This document shows, piece by piece, positions 27,803 to 35,691 of a DNA stretch of 64,000 nt. Under the pieces are notes generated by a model. The model was given only the letters and a program-made list of their open reading frames with translations, did no database searches and was not told the DNA's origin. Both the position numbers and the translations under genes were made by a program. The stretch comes from SSF14 sp046331245. Lineage in GTDB: Bacteria > Actinomycetota > Acidimicrobiia > Acidimicrobiales > Microtrichaceae. The stretch's first letter is position 1, and each line of letters opens with the position of its first letter. The stretch lies in assembly GCA_046331245.1 (NCBI GenBank), contig JAXLRH010000001.1:1-64000 (forward strand), in the 5' to 3' direction.

Positions 27803-28054
27803 GTGGAGATCGCAGCGTTCCAGCAGCTGATGGCGGACCTGTACGGCGAGGCCGACACGGAGCGGGGCATCCCGGCGACGGTCGCCTGGTTGTGCGAGGA
27901 GATGGGCGAGCTCGCACAGGCGGTGCGCAAAGGCACGCCCGAGCAGCAGCTGCACGAGCTCGGAGACGTGATCGCCTGGCTCGCGTCGCTCGCCGGCCAA
28001 CTGGGCCTGTCGCTCGAGGACGCGGCGAACCGCTACGTCACGAACCCTCCCTGA
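27803..28054 (+). CDS. MazG-like nucleotide pyrophosphohydrolase
   Basis: A short, 83-residue MazG-type protein with the all-alpha EExxE...ExxD metal motif visible as 'WLCEEMGELAQAV' and 'LHELGDVIAWLASL'. Such enzymes hydrolyse (d)NTPs to monophosphates and act in housecleaning. It starts at GTG 27803. It is only about half the length of MazG and matches single-domain homologues. Confidence 0.88.
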   Translation: MEIAAFQQLMADLYGEADTERGIPATVAWLCEEMGELAQAVRKGTPEQQLHELGDVIAWLASLAGQLGLSLEDAANRYVTNPP

Positions 28055-28127
28055 CGGCCTCGGCCACCTCCGGCTCAGGCTCGCTCGCTTCGCTCGCTGC
28101 CTCGCCTTCGGTACCTCGGCTCGATCG

Positions 28128-29162
28128 CTACTTCTGCCGGCGGGCCACCAGTGCCTCGGCGATCTGGATCGCGTTGAGCGCCGCTCCCTTGCGGAGGTTG
28201 TCGCTCGACACGAACAGCGCGAGGCCGTTCTCGGCGCCCTGATCGGCACGGATGCGGCCCACCAGCGACACGTCGTCGCCGGCCGCCTTGAGTGGGGTCG
28301 GCACGTCGTCGAGCTGCACGCCCGGCGCCGACGCCAGCAGCTCACGGGCACGGGCCGGCGAGATCGGCCGGTCGAACTCGGCGTTGATCGACAGTGAGTG
28401 TCCGGTGAACACCGGCACGCGCACGCAGGTGCCCGAGACACGTAGCTCGGGGAGGCCGAGGATCTTGCGGCTCTCGTTGCGGAGCTTCTGCTCCTCGTCG
28501 GTCTCGTCGGAGCCGTCCGCCTGCACCGAACCGGCGAGGGGCAGCACGTTGAAGGCGATCGTGTCGGCGAACTTCGGGCCGGAGCTGAGTTTCACGGCGT
28601 CGCCGTCGAAGGTGAGGTCGGCGAGGCCGTCGTCGGACGCGCCCTCACGGATCTGGCCGGCGAGCTCGTCGACGCCGGCCAGCCCGGCACCCGACACCGC
28701 CTGGTAGGTGCTCACCACGAGACGGCGGAGGCCGGCCTCGTCGGCGAGCGGCTTCAGCACCGGCATCGCGGCCATCGTGGTGCAGTTGGGGTTGGCGACG
28801 ATGCCCTTGGGGATGTCGTCGAGGGCATCCGCGTTGACCTCGGGCACCACGAGCGGCACGTCGGGATCCATGCGCCACGCCGACGAGTTGTCGATGACGA
28901 TGGCGCCGGCCGCGGCCACCGCAGGGGCGATCGCCTTCGAGGTGGCGCCGCCGGCGGAGAAGAGCGCTATGTCGAGCCCGCTGAAGTCGGCGGTCGCCGC
29001 GTCCTCCACGGTGATGTCACGGCCGTTCCAGGTGAGCACGGTGCCCGCCGAACGGCTCGAGGCGAAGAAGCGCAGCTCGTCCACCGGGAAGTTGCGCTCC
29101 TCGAGGAGCGTGCGCATGACACCGCCGACCTGTCCGGTCGCACCGAAGACACCTACGTTCAT
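28128..29162 (-). CDS. asd: Aspartate-semialdehyde dehydrogenase
   Basis: Reduces aspartyl phosphate to aspartate semialdehyde for lysine, diaminopimelate, threonine and methionine. It is 344 residues long, with an NADPH-binding 'GATGQVGGVM' at the N-terminus, the catalytic Cys in 'ANPNCTTMA' and a conserved His in 'FTGHSLS'. It lies 59 bases downstream of lysC on the same strand, the common ask-asd operon that supplies diaminopimelate to the peptidoglycan machinery nearby. Confidence 0.96.
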   Translation of the reverse strand: MNVGVFGATGQVGGVMRTLLEERNFPVDELRFFASSRSAGTVLTWNGRDITVEDAATADFSGLDIALFSAGGATSKAIAPAVAAAGAIVIDNSSAWRMDPDVPLVVPEVNADALDDIPKGIVANPNCTTMAAMPVLKPLADEAGLRRLVVSTYQAVSGAGLAGVDELAGQIREGASDDGLADLTFDGDAVKLSSGPKFADTIAFNVLPLAGSVQADGSDETDEEQKLRNESRKILGLPELRVSGTCVRVPVFTGHSLSINAEFDRPISPARARELLASAPGVQLDDVPTPLKAAGDDVSLVGRIRADQGAENGLALFVSSDNLRKGAALNAIQIAEALVARRQK

Positions 29163-29221
29163 GGCGTCAAGGCTAACGCCGGCCCGGCGCGCGACGACAG
29201 CCGATTACCCGGCGTGGGCGA

Positions 29222-30445
29222 TCAGTACTCGGAGGTGTCGAGCTCGTAGGCCGAGTGGAGCACAGCGACGGCACGCTCCGCCTCGTCCTGATCGACCACG
29301 CAGCTGATGCGGATCGGCGACGTCGAGATCATGTCGATGTTGATGCCGGCCTCGGCGAGGCACTCGAACATCGAGGCGGCGATGCCGGGGTTGGTCTTCA
29401 TGCCGGCGCCGATGACGCTGACGCGAGCCACGGCGGGATCGGCGGCATAGTGGCGGATGCCGAGCTTCGGCTGGAGATCGGCGACGACGGCCATCGACGC
29501 CTCGAGATCGGCGTGGGGCACGGTGAAGCTGATGTCGGTGATGCCGTGCTCGCTGGCGTTCTGCACGATCATGTCGACGTTGACGCCCTCGTCGGCGAGC
29601 GAGCGGAACAGCGTGGCCGCCACACCCGGCTGGTCGGGCACGCCGCTGACGGTCACCTTCGCCTCGCTGAGATCGTGGGTGATGGCGCGGACGGTTGCGT
29701 GTTCCATGGTGGGGTCCTCCTCGACGACCCAGGTGCCCGGCTCCCAGGTGAAAGCAGAGCGAACGTGCAGCTTGACGCCGTGACGGATGGCGTACTCGAC
29801 CGACCGCATCGCGGGCTTCGGACAGCCGGTGGCCGTCATCTCGAGCAGCTCGTCGAAGCTGATCGTGTTCATCTTGCGGGCCTCGGGCACCACCCGCGGA
29901 TCGGTGGTGTAGACGCCCGACACGTCGGTGTAGAGCTCGCACGCGTCGGCGCCCAGCGCCTTGGCGAGCGCCACGGCCGTGGTGTCGGAGCCGCCACGGC
30001 CGAGGAACGTCACGTCGTTGTCGGTCGAAACGCCCTGGGCTCCGGCGACGACCGGCACGCGACCGGCCTCGACGGCGGCGGCGATGCGAGCGGCACGGAC
30101 CTCGAGGATCTTCGCGTCGGTGTGGTTGGTGTCGGTGATGAACCCCGCCTGGCTGCCGGTGTAGCTCTCCGCCGGCACGCCCAGGTCGGCGAGCGCCATG
30201 CACACGAGGGCGATGGCCTTCCGCTCGCCGGCGGTGATGAGCATGTCCATCTCCCGGCCGGGCCGCGTGGTGGACACGTCGGCCGCGATGCGGAGCAGAT
30301 CGTCGGTCTCCTTGCCCATCGCGGACACCACGAGCACCACCTCGTCGCCTCGTCGGCGACAGCGGGCGACGTGGTCCGCGACCAGCCGAATCCGTTCGGG
30401 GTCGCCCACCGACGTCCCACCGAACTTCTGCACCAAGCGAGCCAC
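29222..30445 (-). CDS. lysC: Aspartate kinase with C-terminal ACT domains
   Basis: First enzyme of the aspartate pathway. It is 407 residues long, with the signature 'VQKFGGTSVG', 'FLGRGGSDTTAVALA' and 'ELYTDVSGVYTTDPR'. Two ACT domains follow from about residue 265; these bind lysine and threonine for feedback control. The GTG at 30445 gives the canonical N-terminus right before 'LVQKFGG'. It is transcribed with asd. Confidence 0.96.
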   Translation of the reverse strand: MARLVQKFGGTSVGDPERIRLVADHVARCRRRGDEVVLVVSAMGKETDDLLRIAADVSTTRPGREMDMLITAGERKAIALVCMALADLGVPAESYTGSQAGFITDTNHTDAKILEVRAARIAAAVEAGRVPVVAGAQGVSTDNDVTFLGRGGSDTTAVALAKALGADACELYTDVSGVYTTDPRVVPEARKMNTISFDELLEMTATGCPKPAMRSVEYAIRHGVKLHVRSAFTWEPGTWVVEEDPTMEHATVRAITHDLSEAKVTVSGVPDQPGVAATLFRSLADEGVNVDMIVQNASEHGITDISFTVPHADLEASMAVVADLQPKLGIRHYAADPAVARVSVIGAGMKTNPGIAASMFECLAEAGINIDMISTSPIRISCVVDQDEAERAVAVLHSAYELDTSEY

Positions 30446-30537
30446 GTCGGCCGAATGTAGCCGACCCCTGCGACACCCCCGATCCGGGGGCTCCCGATGC
30501 ACGTTCGCGACACGGCCGTTGGTAACGTACGCGCCCT

Positions 30538-31353
30538 ATGGGAACCGACAAACGCGCCCGTCAGAAGGAACTCCACCGAACCCGTGCCGAGCAGGCGCGC
30601 AAGGCGGCGGAGGCGAAGGCCCGACGCCGTCGGTTCGTGAACATCACGGTCGTCCTGGTCGTTCTGGCACTCGTCGTCGGCTTCTCGGCGTTCTTCTTCA
30701 GTTCCGACGACACGACGGCGAGCGACTCGACCACCACCACGGCGGCCGCTGCCACCACGACGCTCCCGGGAGCGACGACCGTCACGGCGCTGGCGGAGGG
30801 AACGACCCCGTGCCCGAACGCCGACGGCAGCTCCGAGAAGAAGCAGTCCTTCGACGGGCCGCCGAAGATGTGCATCGACCCGACGAAGACCTACACCGCG
30901 AAGGTCGAGACCAACGAGGGCGACTTCACGCTCACGCTCGATGCCGCCAAGGCGCCGAAGACCGTCAACAACTTCGTGTTCCTCGCCCGGTACCACTACT
31001 ACGACGGCATCATCTTCCACCGCATCATCAAGGACTTCATGATCCAGGGCGGCGATCCCGAGGGCACCGGTACGGGCGGTCCGGGCTACGAGTTCGCCGA
31101 CGAGTTGCCCCAGCAGGGCGAGTACCAGATGTACTCCGTCGCCATGGCCAACGCCGGAGCGAACACCAACGGCAGCCAGTTCTTCATCATCACCGGCCCG
31201 CAGGGCGTGAGCCTTCCGCCGTCCTACTCGCTGTTCGGCAAGGCGACCGAGGGCACCGACGTGATCGACAAGATCGGCAAGGTGCAGACCGGCTCGGACG
31301 ACAAGCCGACCAGCCCGGTCACGATGAAGAAGGTCACGATCACCGAGTCGTGA
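30538..31353 (+). CDS. Membrane-anchored cyclophilin-type peptidyl-prolyl isomerase
   Basis: A 271-residue protein: a charged N-terminal coil of about 33 residues, one membrane helix (34-55), a threonine-rich spacer, and a cyclophilin domain at about 120-270 with the active-site pattern 'FHRIIKDFMIQGGD' and 'SQFFI' near the hydrophobic pocket. It would help secreted proteins fold outside the membrane. It is divergent from lysC, with its 3' end overlapping a convergent peptidase gene by 14 bases. Confidence 0.9.
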   Translation: MGTDKRARQKELHRTRAEQARKAAEAKARRRRFVNITVVLVVLALVVGFSAFFFSSDDTTASDSTTTTAAAATTTLPGATTVTALAEGTTPCPNADGSSEKKQSFDGPPKMCIDPTKTYTAKVETNEGDFTLTLDAAKAPKTVNNFVFLARYHYYDGIIFHRIIKDFMIQGGDPEGTGTGGPGYEFADELPQQGEYQMYSVAMANAGANTNGSQFFIITGPQGVSLPPSYSLFGKATEGTDVIDKIGKVQTGSDDKPTSPVTMKKVTITES

Positions 31354-32023
31354 CCACCTCGAGGGCCGGCAGGTCGTCGATCTCGATACGCCGGCCGTCG
31401 CGGTAGGCGGTGACGGTGCCCGCCCCGGCGGTGCGCCACGCGTCGTCGGCCCAGATCAGCGCCGTCGCCTCGTCGATGCCCACCACGGCCATCGATGCCG
31501 GCGCCAGCCGCAGCGTGCGGTGCAGCTTGTCCTCCGACCACAGGTTGTAGCGAGGGATCACCGTGACGCTGTCGAGCAGGTCGAGGCCCACCGTGAACGC
31601 CCCGCCGCGGCTGTCCACCATGTGCGTCGAGAGCACCGATGCGCCCTCGGCGCTCCCGGCCACGACACCGCCGCGGTGCCACACGCCGACGATGCCGTCC
31701 CACACCGGCGTCTCCTTCAACACCGACCGCAGGTGCATGGGCGAACCGCCGCCGACGTACACGAACCTGGCGTCGGCCAGCTGATCGGCAGCGCCAGGCG
31801 CCAGGGCGTCGGCCCGGCGGTAGACCTCGAGCACGTCGATCCCTGCGCCGATCGACGCGAACCACGCGGCGGCCCGATCGATCTGCTGCTGCGGCTGTTC
31901 GTAGGCCGCCGCCGTGGGGATGACCAAGACCCGATCGGCGCCGCTGCGCTCGAGCAGCTCCGCGTCGAACGTGCACCCGTCGGTCCACTCGGCTCCGCCC
32001 ACGAGGGCCAACGTTCCAGTCAT
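31340..32023 (-). CDS. Peptidase S51 (cyanophycinase/dipeptidase E)-like protein
   Basis: Class I glutamine amidotransferase-like fold of 227 residues: 'LALVGGAEW' at the N-terminus, 'VLVIPTAA', 'VYVGGGSPMHL', and a nucleophile elbow reading 'VAGSAEGASVL'. The family motif is G-x-S-A-G-A. Here a residue is inserted after the Ala (S-A-E-G-A), so the nucleophile Ser near residue 123 is kept but the elbow differs. It starts at ATG 32023 and is divergent from the dehydrogenase gene at 32099. Confidence 0.75.
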   Translation of the reverse strand: MTGTLALVGGAEWTDGCTFDAELLERSGADRVLVIPTAAAYEQPQQQIDRAAAWFASIGAGIDVLEVYRRADALAPGAADQLADARFVYVGGGSPMHLRSVLKETPVWDGIVGVWHRGGVVAGSAEGASVLSTHMVDSRGGAFTVGLDLLDSVTVIPRYNLWSEDKLHRTLRLAPASMAVVGIDEATALIWADDAWRTAGAGTVTAYRDGRRIEIDDLPALEVVTTR

Positions 32024-32098
32024 GGCCGGAACCTTACGTGCTCGGACGGGACCGTCGGACTTGCCGGGGGAATGCTCACGGCCGGTAACTTGTGACCC

Positions 32099-32950
32099 AT
32101 GATCAAGCGGGTAGGCATTTGCGGTTCGGGAATCATGGGGTCCGGCATTGCGGAGGTGGCCGCCAAGGCCGGCTTCGACGTGGTGCTGCGGTCGCGCAAG
32201 CAGGAGACGGCCGACGCGACGATCGCCAAGCTCGAGAAGTCCCTGGCCAAGCAGGTGGAGCGCGGCAAGCTCTCCGCCGAGGACAGCGCCGCCATCCTCG
32301 GCCGCGTCACCGGCACGGCCCACCTCGGTGATCTCGCCGACTGCGACCTCGTGATCGAGTCGGTCGTCGAGGACCTCGCGACCAAGAAGGCCCTGTTCGT
32401 CGAGCTCGACAGCGTCGTGAAGCGCGACGCCATCCTCGCCACGAACACGTCCACTCTCCCGGTCGTGGAGCTCGCGGTCGCCACCGACCGCCCCGAGCTC
32501 GTCGTCGGCGTGCACTTCTTCAACCCGGCGCCGGCGATGTCGCTCGTCGAGATCATCAGCCCACTCACGGCCTCGGCCGAGACCACGGCCGCCGTCACCG
32601 AGTTCGCGACGGCCTGCGGCAAGAACCCCGTCGAGGTGCAGGATCGCGCCGGGTTCATCGTCAACGCGCTGCTGTTCCCCTACCTCAACAACGCCGTGCG
32701 CATGCTGGAGAACCGCATCGCCACCCGCGACGACATCGACACCGCCATGAAGGGCGGCTGCAACTTCCCGATGGGTCCGCTGGCGCTCCTCGACCTCGTC
32801 GGCCTCGACACCTCGGTCGCCATCCTCGACGCCCTGTACGACGAGTTCCGCGACCCGAACTACTCCACCGTGCCGCTGCTCCGCCGCATGGTGTCGGCCG
32901 GCCACCTCGGTCGGAAGACGGGCCAGGGGTTCTACGACTACAGCCGCTGA
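32099..32950 (+). CDS. 3-hydroxyacyl-CoA (3-hydroxybutyryl-CoA) dehydrogenase
   Basis: NAD(P)-dependent enzyme of fatty-acid or hydroxybutyrate metabolism, 283 residues, with the nucleotide loop 'GICGSGIMGSGIAEV'. The substrate pocket has 'TNTSTLPV', 'GVHFFNPAP' with the catalytic His, and Glu/Asn of 'DRAGFIVNALLFPYLNNA'. The C-terminal domain ends with the usual 'GRKTGQGFYDY'. It resembles single-domain FadB2/PaaH/Hbd enzymes, not the fused FadJ type. The next gene starts 15 bases later. Confidence 0.93.
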   Translation: MIKRVGICGSGIMGSGIAEVAAKAGFDVVLRSRKQETADATIAKLEKSLAKQVERGKLSAEDSAAILGRVTGTAHLGDLADCDLVIESVVEDLATKKALFVELDSVVKRDAILATNTSTLPVVELAVATDRPELVVGVHFFNPAPAMSLVEIISPLTASAETTAAVTEFATACGKNPVEVQDRAGFIVNALLFPYLNNAVRMLENRIATRDDIDTAMKGGCNFPMGPLALLDLVGLDTSVAILDALYDEFRDPNYSTVPLLRRMVSAGHLGRKTGQGFYDYSR

Positions 32951-32965
32951 GTCGGTGCTGCGCCC

Positions 32966-33697
32966 ATGATCCTGGGCGCGGCCGCAGCGCATCTCGCCGA
33001 GCTGGGCCTTCCGCCGTGCCGGTGGGAGTTCCCCTCGGCGACCACGGCCGACCCGTCGGGTCTGGTCGTGGTCGGTGGTGACCTCGCGCCCGAGACGCTC
33101 GTCACCGCCTACTGCAGCGGGCTGTTCCCGATGCCCGTGGGACGCAAGCGCCGGCTCGGATGGTGGTCGCCGGACCCGCGCGGCGTCCTCCCGCTCCCCC
33201 GCCTCCGCGTCTCACGTTCACTCCGTCGTTCGCTCCGCCGCTTCGAGATCCGCATTGACACCTCGTTCGTCGAGGTCATGCGCCGGTGCGGCGACCCGCG
33301 CCGCCCGCACGGTTGGATCACCGAGGGGTTCGTCGACGCGTACGAGCGACTCCATCACCTCGGCCTCGCGCACAGCGTCGAGACGTGGTCGGACGACGGC
33401 GAGCTCGTCGGCGGCCTGTACGGCGTGAGCATCGGCGGGCTGTTCGCCGGGGAATCGATGTTCCACACCGCTCCCGACGCGTCGAAGGTCGCGCTCGTCG
33501 CCCTCGCGGAGGTGCTCGAGCAGGCGCCCGGTGCCGTGCTCGACGTCCAGTGGCTCACGCCGCACCTCGCGTCGCTCGGCGCGGTGGAGATCAGCCGGCG
33601 GGACTACCTCGACGCGCTCCCGGGGGCGCTGGCGCTCCCCGCCCCCGTGTTCGCGTTGACTCGCGGCGCCGGTGGCGCCGGCAGCGCGAAGTCCTGA
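32966..33697 (+). CDS. aat: Leucyl/phenylalanyl-tRNA-protein transferase
   Basis: Adds Leu or Phe to proteins bearing N-terminal Lys or Arg, making them N-end-rule substrates. It is 243 residues long with the family pattern 'GLVVVGGDLAPETLVTAY', 'GLFPMP', 'WWSPDPRGVLPL', 'GGLYGVSIGGLFAGESMF' and 'DVQWLTPHLASLGA'. Its last 94 bases overlap a convergent gene. Confidence 0.93.
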   Translation: MILGAAAAHLAELGLPPCRWEFPSATTADPSGLVVVGGDLAPETLVTAYCSGLFPMPVGRKRRLGWWSPDPRGVLPLPRLRVSRSLRRSLRRFEIRIDTSFVEVMRRCGDPRRPHGWITEGFVDAYERLHHLGLAHSVETWSDDGELVGGLYGVSIGGLFAGESMFHTAPDASKVALVALAEVLEQAPGAVLDVQWLTPHLASLGAVEISRRDYLDALPGALALPAPVFALTRGAGGAGSAKS

Positions 33698-34317
33698 TCG
33701 ACGGGCGCGCCGATCCCGGTGCGACGCGTCGTGATCGTGAGGGCTCCCACGACCTCCGTCTCGCGGGTCAACGCTCCCCCGGCGGCGAAGCAGTAGTCCG
33801 TTCGATCGCCCCACGGCGGCCGGAGCTCGGTCACGAGGTGCCGGAGGCGGAAGCAGGAGCGGCCGATGGACGACACGGAGTAGGTCGGCGTCGCACCGCT
33901 CGTGAGCCGTCGAAGCTGGGAGAGCTCGGCGGCGAGGTCCGCCGTCGCGTCGTACGGACCGTTGTCGACGCACACCGGCTGCCGCTGCGCGTCGGGCCCG
34001 CAGCCGATCGAGCGGCCTCCGACACGGGCGCTCACGCTCGAACCGTCACGCACCACGCGGTCCGGGAAGCGCTGGGCCACCGTCACCCGCTGGCTCAGAT
34101 GCTGTTCGCCGGAGCGGCGGTCCACCGACTCCGAGAACCGGAGCGGGGCTCGTCGCCATTCCTCCCAACGGCGGAGCAACTCGGTGCGCGCCGACGCACG
34201 CTCGGCAGCGTCGTCACCGTGCGACGAATCGGACAGGGCGAGGCTGAGGCCGACGGCGAGCGCCGCTCCCACCGCAAGGCTCCCCACGACCCGCACGCCA
34301 CGACCTACCATCGTCAC
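33604..34317 (-). CDS. Secreted or membrane-anchored protein of unknown function
   Basis: A 237-residue protein with a single N-terminal hydrophobic segment (about 8-29, signal peptide or anchor). A basic helical stretch and a small domain with four cysteines follow ('IGCGPDAQRQPVC' and 'RSCFRLRH...DYCF'), then a Pro/Ala/Ser-rich tail. Four Cys in an exported domain suggest disulfides. I do not recognise it. Its last 31 codons lie antisense to the end of aat, yet the reading is consistent along its whole length, with a start beside a divergent promoter at 34318-34340. Confidence 0.65.
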   Translation of the reverse strand: MTMVGRGVRVVGSLAVGAALAVGLSLALSDSSHGDDAAERASARTELLRRWEEWRRAPLRFSESVDRRSGEQHLSQRVTVAQRFPDRVVRDGSSVSARVGGRSIGCGPDAQRQPVCVDNGPYDATADLAAELSQLRRLTSGATPTYSVSSIGRSCFRLRHLVTELRPPWGDRTDYCFAAGGALTRETEVVGALTITTRRTGIGAPVDQDFALPAPPAPRVNANTGAGSASAPGSASR

Positions 34318-34340
34318 GAACCTATCGGGGGGTCATCATC

Positions 34341-34901
34341 ATGGGGTTCCATCACGTCGCGTTCGCGAGTGCCGACATCTCGGCGACGCACCACTTCTAC
34401 ACCGAGGCCATGGGCTTCGAGCTCGTCAAGGCGGTGGTCGCACCCACGCCCGAGGGCGGTTGGGCCAAGCATGTCTTCTACGACACGGGCGGCGGCGGCA
34501 TGATCGCGTTCTGGGACCTGCACGTCGACTCGCTCCTGCCGGTGCGCGCCGCGATCTCCCGCGACCTCGGCCTGCCCGAATGGGTCAACCACCTGGCCTT
34601 CGACGCTCCAGACCCCGCTGCGCTCGACGTAGCGCTCCAGCGATGGGGGGCACTCGGCCTCGACGTGTTCGACATCGACCACGGCTTCTGCAGGTCCTTG
34701 TACACGATCGACCCCAACGGGACCCTGGTCGAGTGGTGCATGGACACCCGTCCCCTCACCGAAGAGGAGCGCGAGCACGCGAACCGCATCATCCACGACC
34801 CCGAGCCCGGGGAGTTCGCCGCCGAGCCGAAGGTGGACTTCCACCCCGGCGACCCTGCGCTGCGACCGTCGTGGATGGCGACGCCTCAGCCGGCGGCGTG
34901 A
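34341..34901 (+). CDS. VOC-family (glyoxalase/dioxygenase-like) protein
   Basis: A 186-residue protein with the paired beta-alpha-beta-beta-beta modules of the vicinal oxygen chelate superfamily. 'GFHHVAFASADISATHHFY' supplies one metal His, and 'VNHLAFDAPDPAAL' and 'IDPNGTLVEWCMDTRP' supply a second His and Glu. Members cover glyoxalases, extradiol dioxygenases and fosfomycin-resistance proteins; the substrate is unclear. It is convergent with a methyltransferase gene, with a 16-base overlap. Confidence 0.87.
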   Translation: MGFHHVAFASADISATHHFYTEAMGFELVKAVVAPTPEGGWAKHVFYDTGGGGMIAFWDLHVDSLLPVRAAISRDLGLPEWVNHLAFDAPDPAALDVALQRWGALGLDVFDIDHGFCRSLYTIDPNGTLVEWCMDTRPLTEEEREHANRIIHDPEPGEFAAEPKVDFHPGDPALRPSWMATPQPAA

Positions 34902-35482
34902 ACGGACACCGCGTACCCGCTGTCGATCGTCCACGGGTCGCGTGACCAGGACGCGAACCGCTCGACGAGCGTGAGGCCGGCGTCGACACAATCGCTGTCG
35001 TACTCCTCGATGCCGTAGCGGCCGGCCGTGAGCTGGAAGCCGCACACCAGCACGCCCGTCGGGGACAGGTGCTGAGCGAGCCGCCACACCGTGGCCGACT
35101 CGGTGCCCGGCGCCACGAAGATCATCACGTTGCCCGCCATCACCACCACGTCGAACGTGCGCGTGGACGACGGGTCGTCGGTGTCGGGCAGCTGCAACGT
35201 GGACAGGTCCGACCGGAACCACTCGATGGCCGGCGCCTTCTCGCACGCCACCTCCAGCATCGCCCGGTCCAGGTCGACGCCCACCACCCCGACACCACGA
35301 CGCGCCAACTCGATCGCGACGCGGCCGGTGCCGCACCCCGCGTCGAGCACCGTCGACGGCTCGAAGCCCATCACGAAGCTCGCCTCGCCGTGCACGTCGT
35401 GGCCCGCGGCGGCCAGTCGCTCGAACCGTTCGTCGTACTCGGCGCCCCGCGGCACCTGACTCTCCTGCCAACGAGACCCCAT
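34886..35482 (-). CDS. Class I SAM-dependent methyltransferase
   Basis: A 198-residue Rossmann methyltransferase with motif I 'VLDAGCGTGRVAIELARRG', motif II 'VGVDLD' and post-II 'FRSDL'. It has no identifiable substrate domain. It lies downstream of dnaB on the same strand, after a hairpin terminator and a 209-base gap, so it is probably its own unit. Confidence 0.88.
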   Translation of the reverse strand: MGSRWQESQVPRGAEYDERFERLAAAGHDVHGEASFVMGFEPSTVLDAGCGTGRVAIELARRGVGVVGVDLDRAMLEVACEKAPAIEWFRSDLSTLQLPDTDDPSSTRTFDVVVMAGNVMIFVAPGTESATVWRLAQHLSPTGVLVCGFQLTAGRYGIEEYDSDCVDAGLTLVERFASWSRDPWTIDSGYAVSVHAAG

Positions 35483-35642
35483 CGGGCCATTGTGGCCGCG
35501 TCCGCCTGCGAGCGTCGGTCAGGAATGGGCCGGATGACCTATTCAGCCGATCGACGATTGACCCGAGGGGCCGAATCGTGCTTCGGTGCAGTCGGAGACG
35601 GGTGGTGCCGCTCCGAAAGGTCTTCCTGGAAAGCGCGAAGGG

Positions 35643-35661
35643 GAGGGAGCTGAGCTCCCTC
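35643..35661 (-). terminator. Hairpin downstream of dnaB
   Basis: GAGGGAGCT (35643-35651) and AGCTCCCTC (35653-35661) form a 19-base inverted repeat 30 bases past the dnaB stop. On the minus strand it is followed by CCCC-TTCGCGC-TTT, a weak T-run. The rest of 35483-35691 has a 6-bp TCGGAG/CTCCGA stem and no gene I can support. Confidence 0.55.
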
Positions 35662-35691
35662 CTTCTTCATGTCTCCGGCTGGTTTCGTGTC

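Noticed and set aside
28055..28105. CGCT-rich tract between the MazG-like and asd genes
   Set aside because: A short low-complexity run with no clear inverted structure and no second copy that I could find.
29255..30460. Plus-strand frame opposite lysC
   Set aside because: Antisense shadow of lysC with His/Val-rich low-complexity content.
35483..35642. Possible small RNA or riboswitch downstream of dnaB
   Set aside because: Only a 6-bp stem and a terminator hairpin are visible; no conserved RNA motif recognised.
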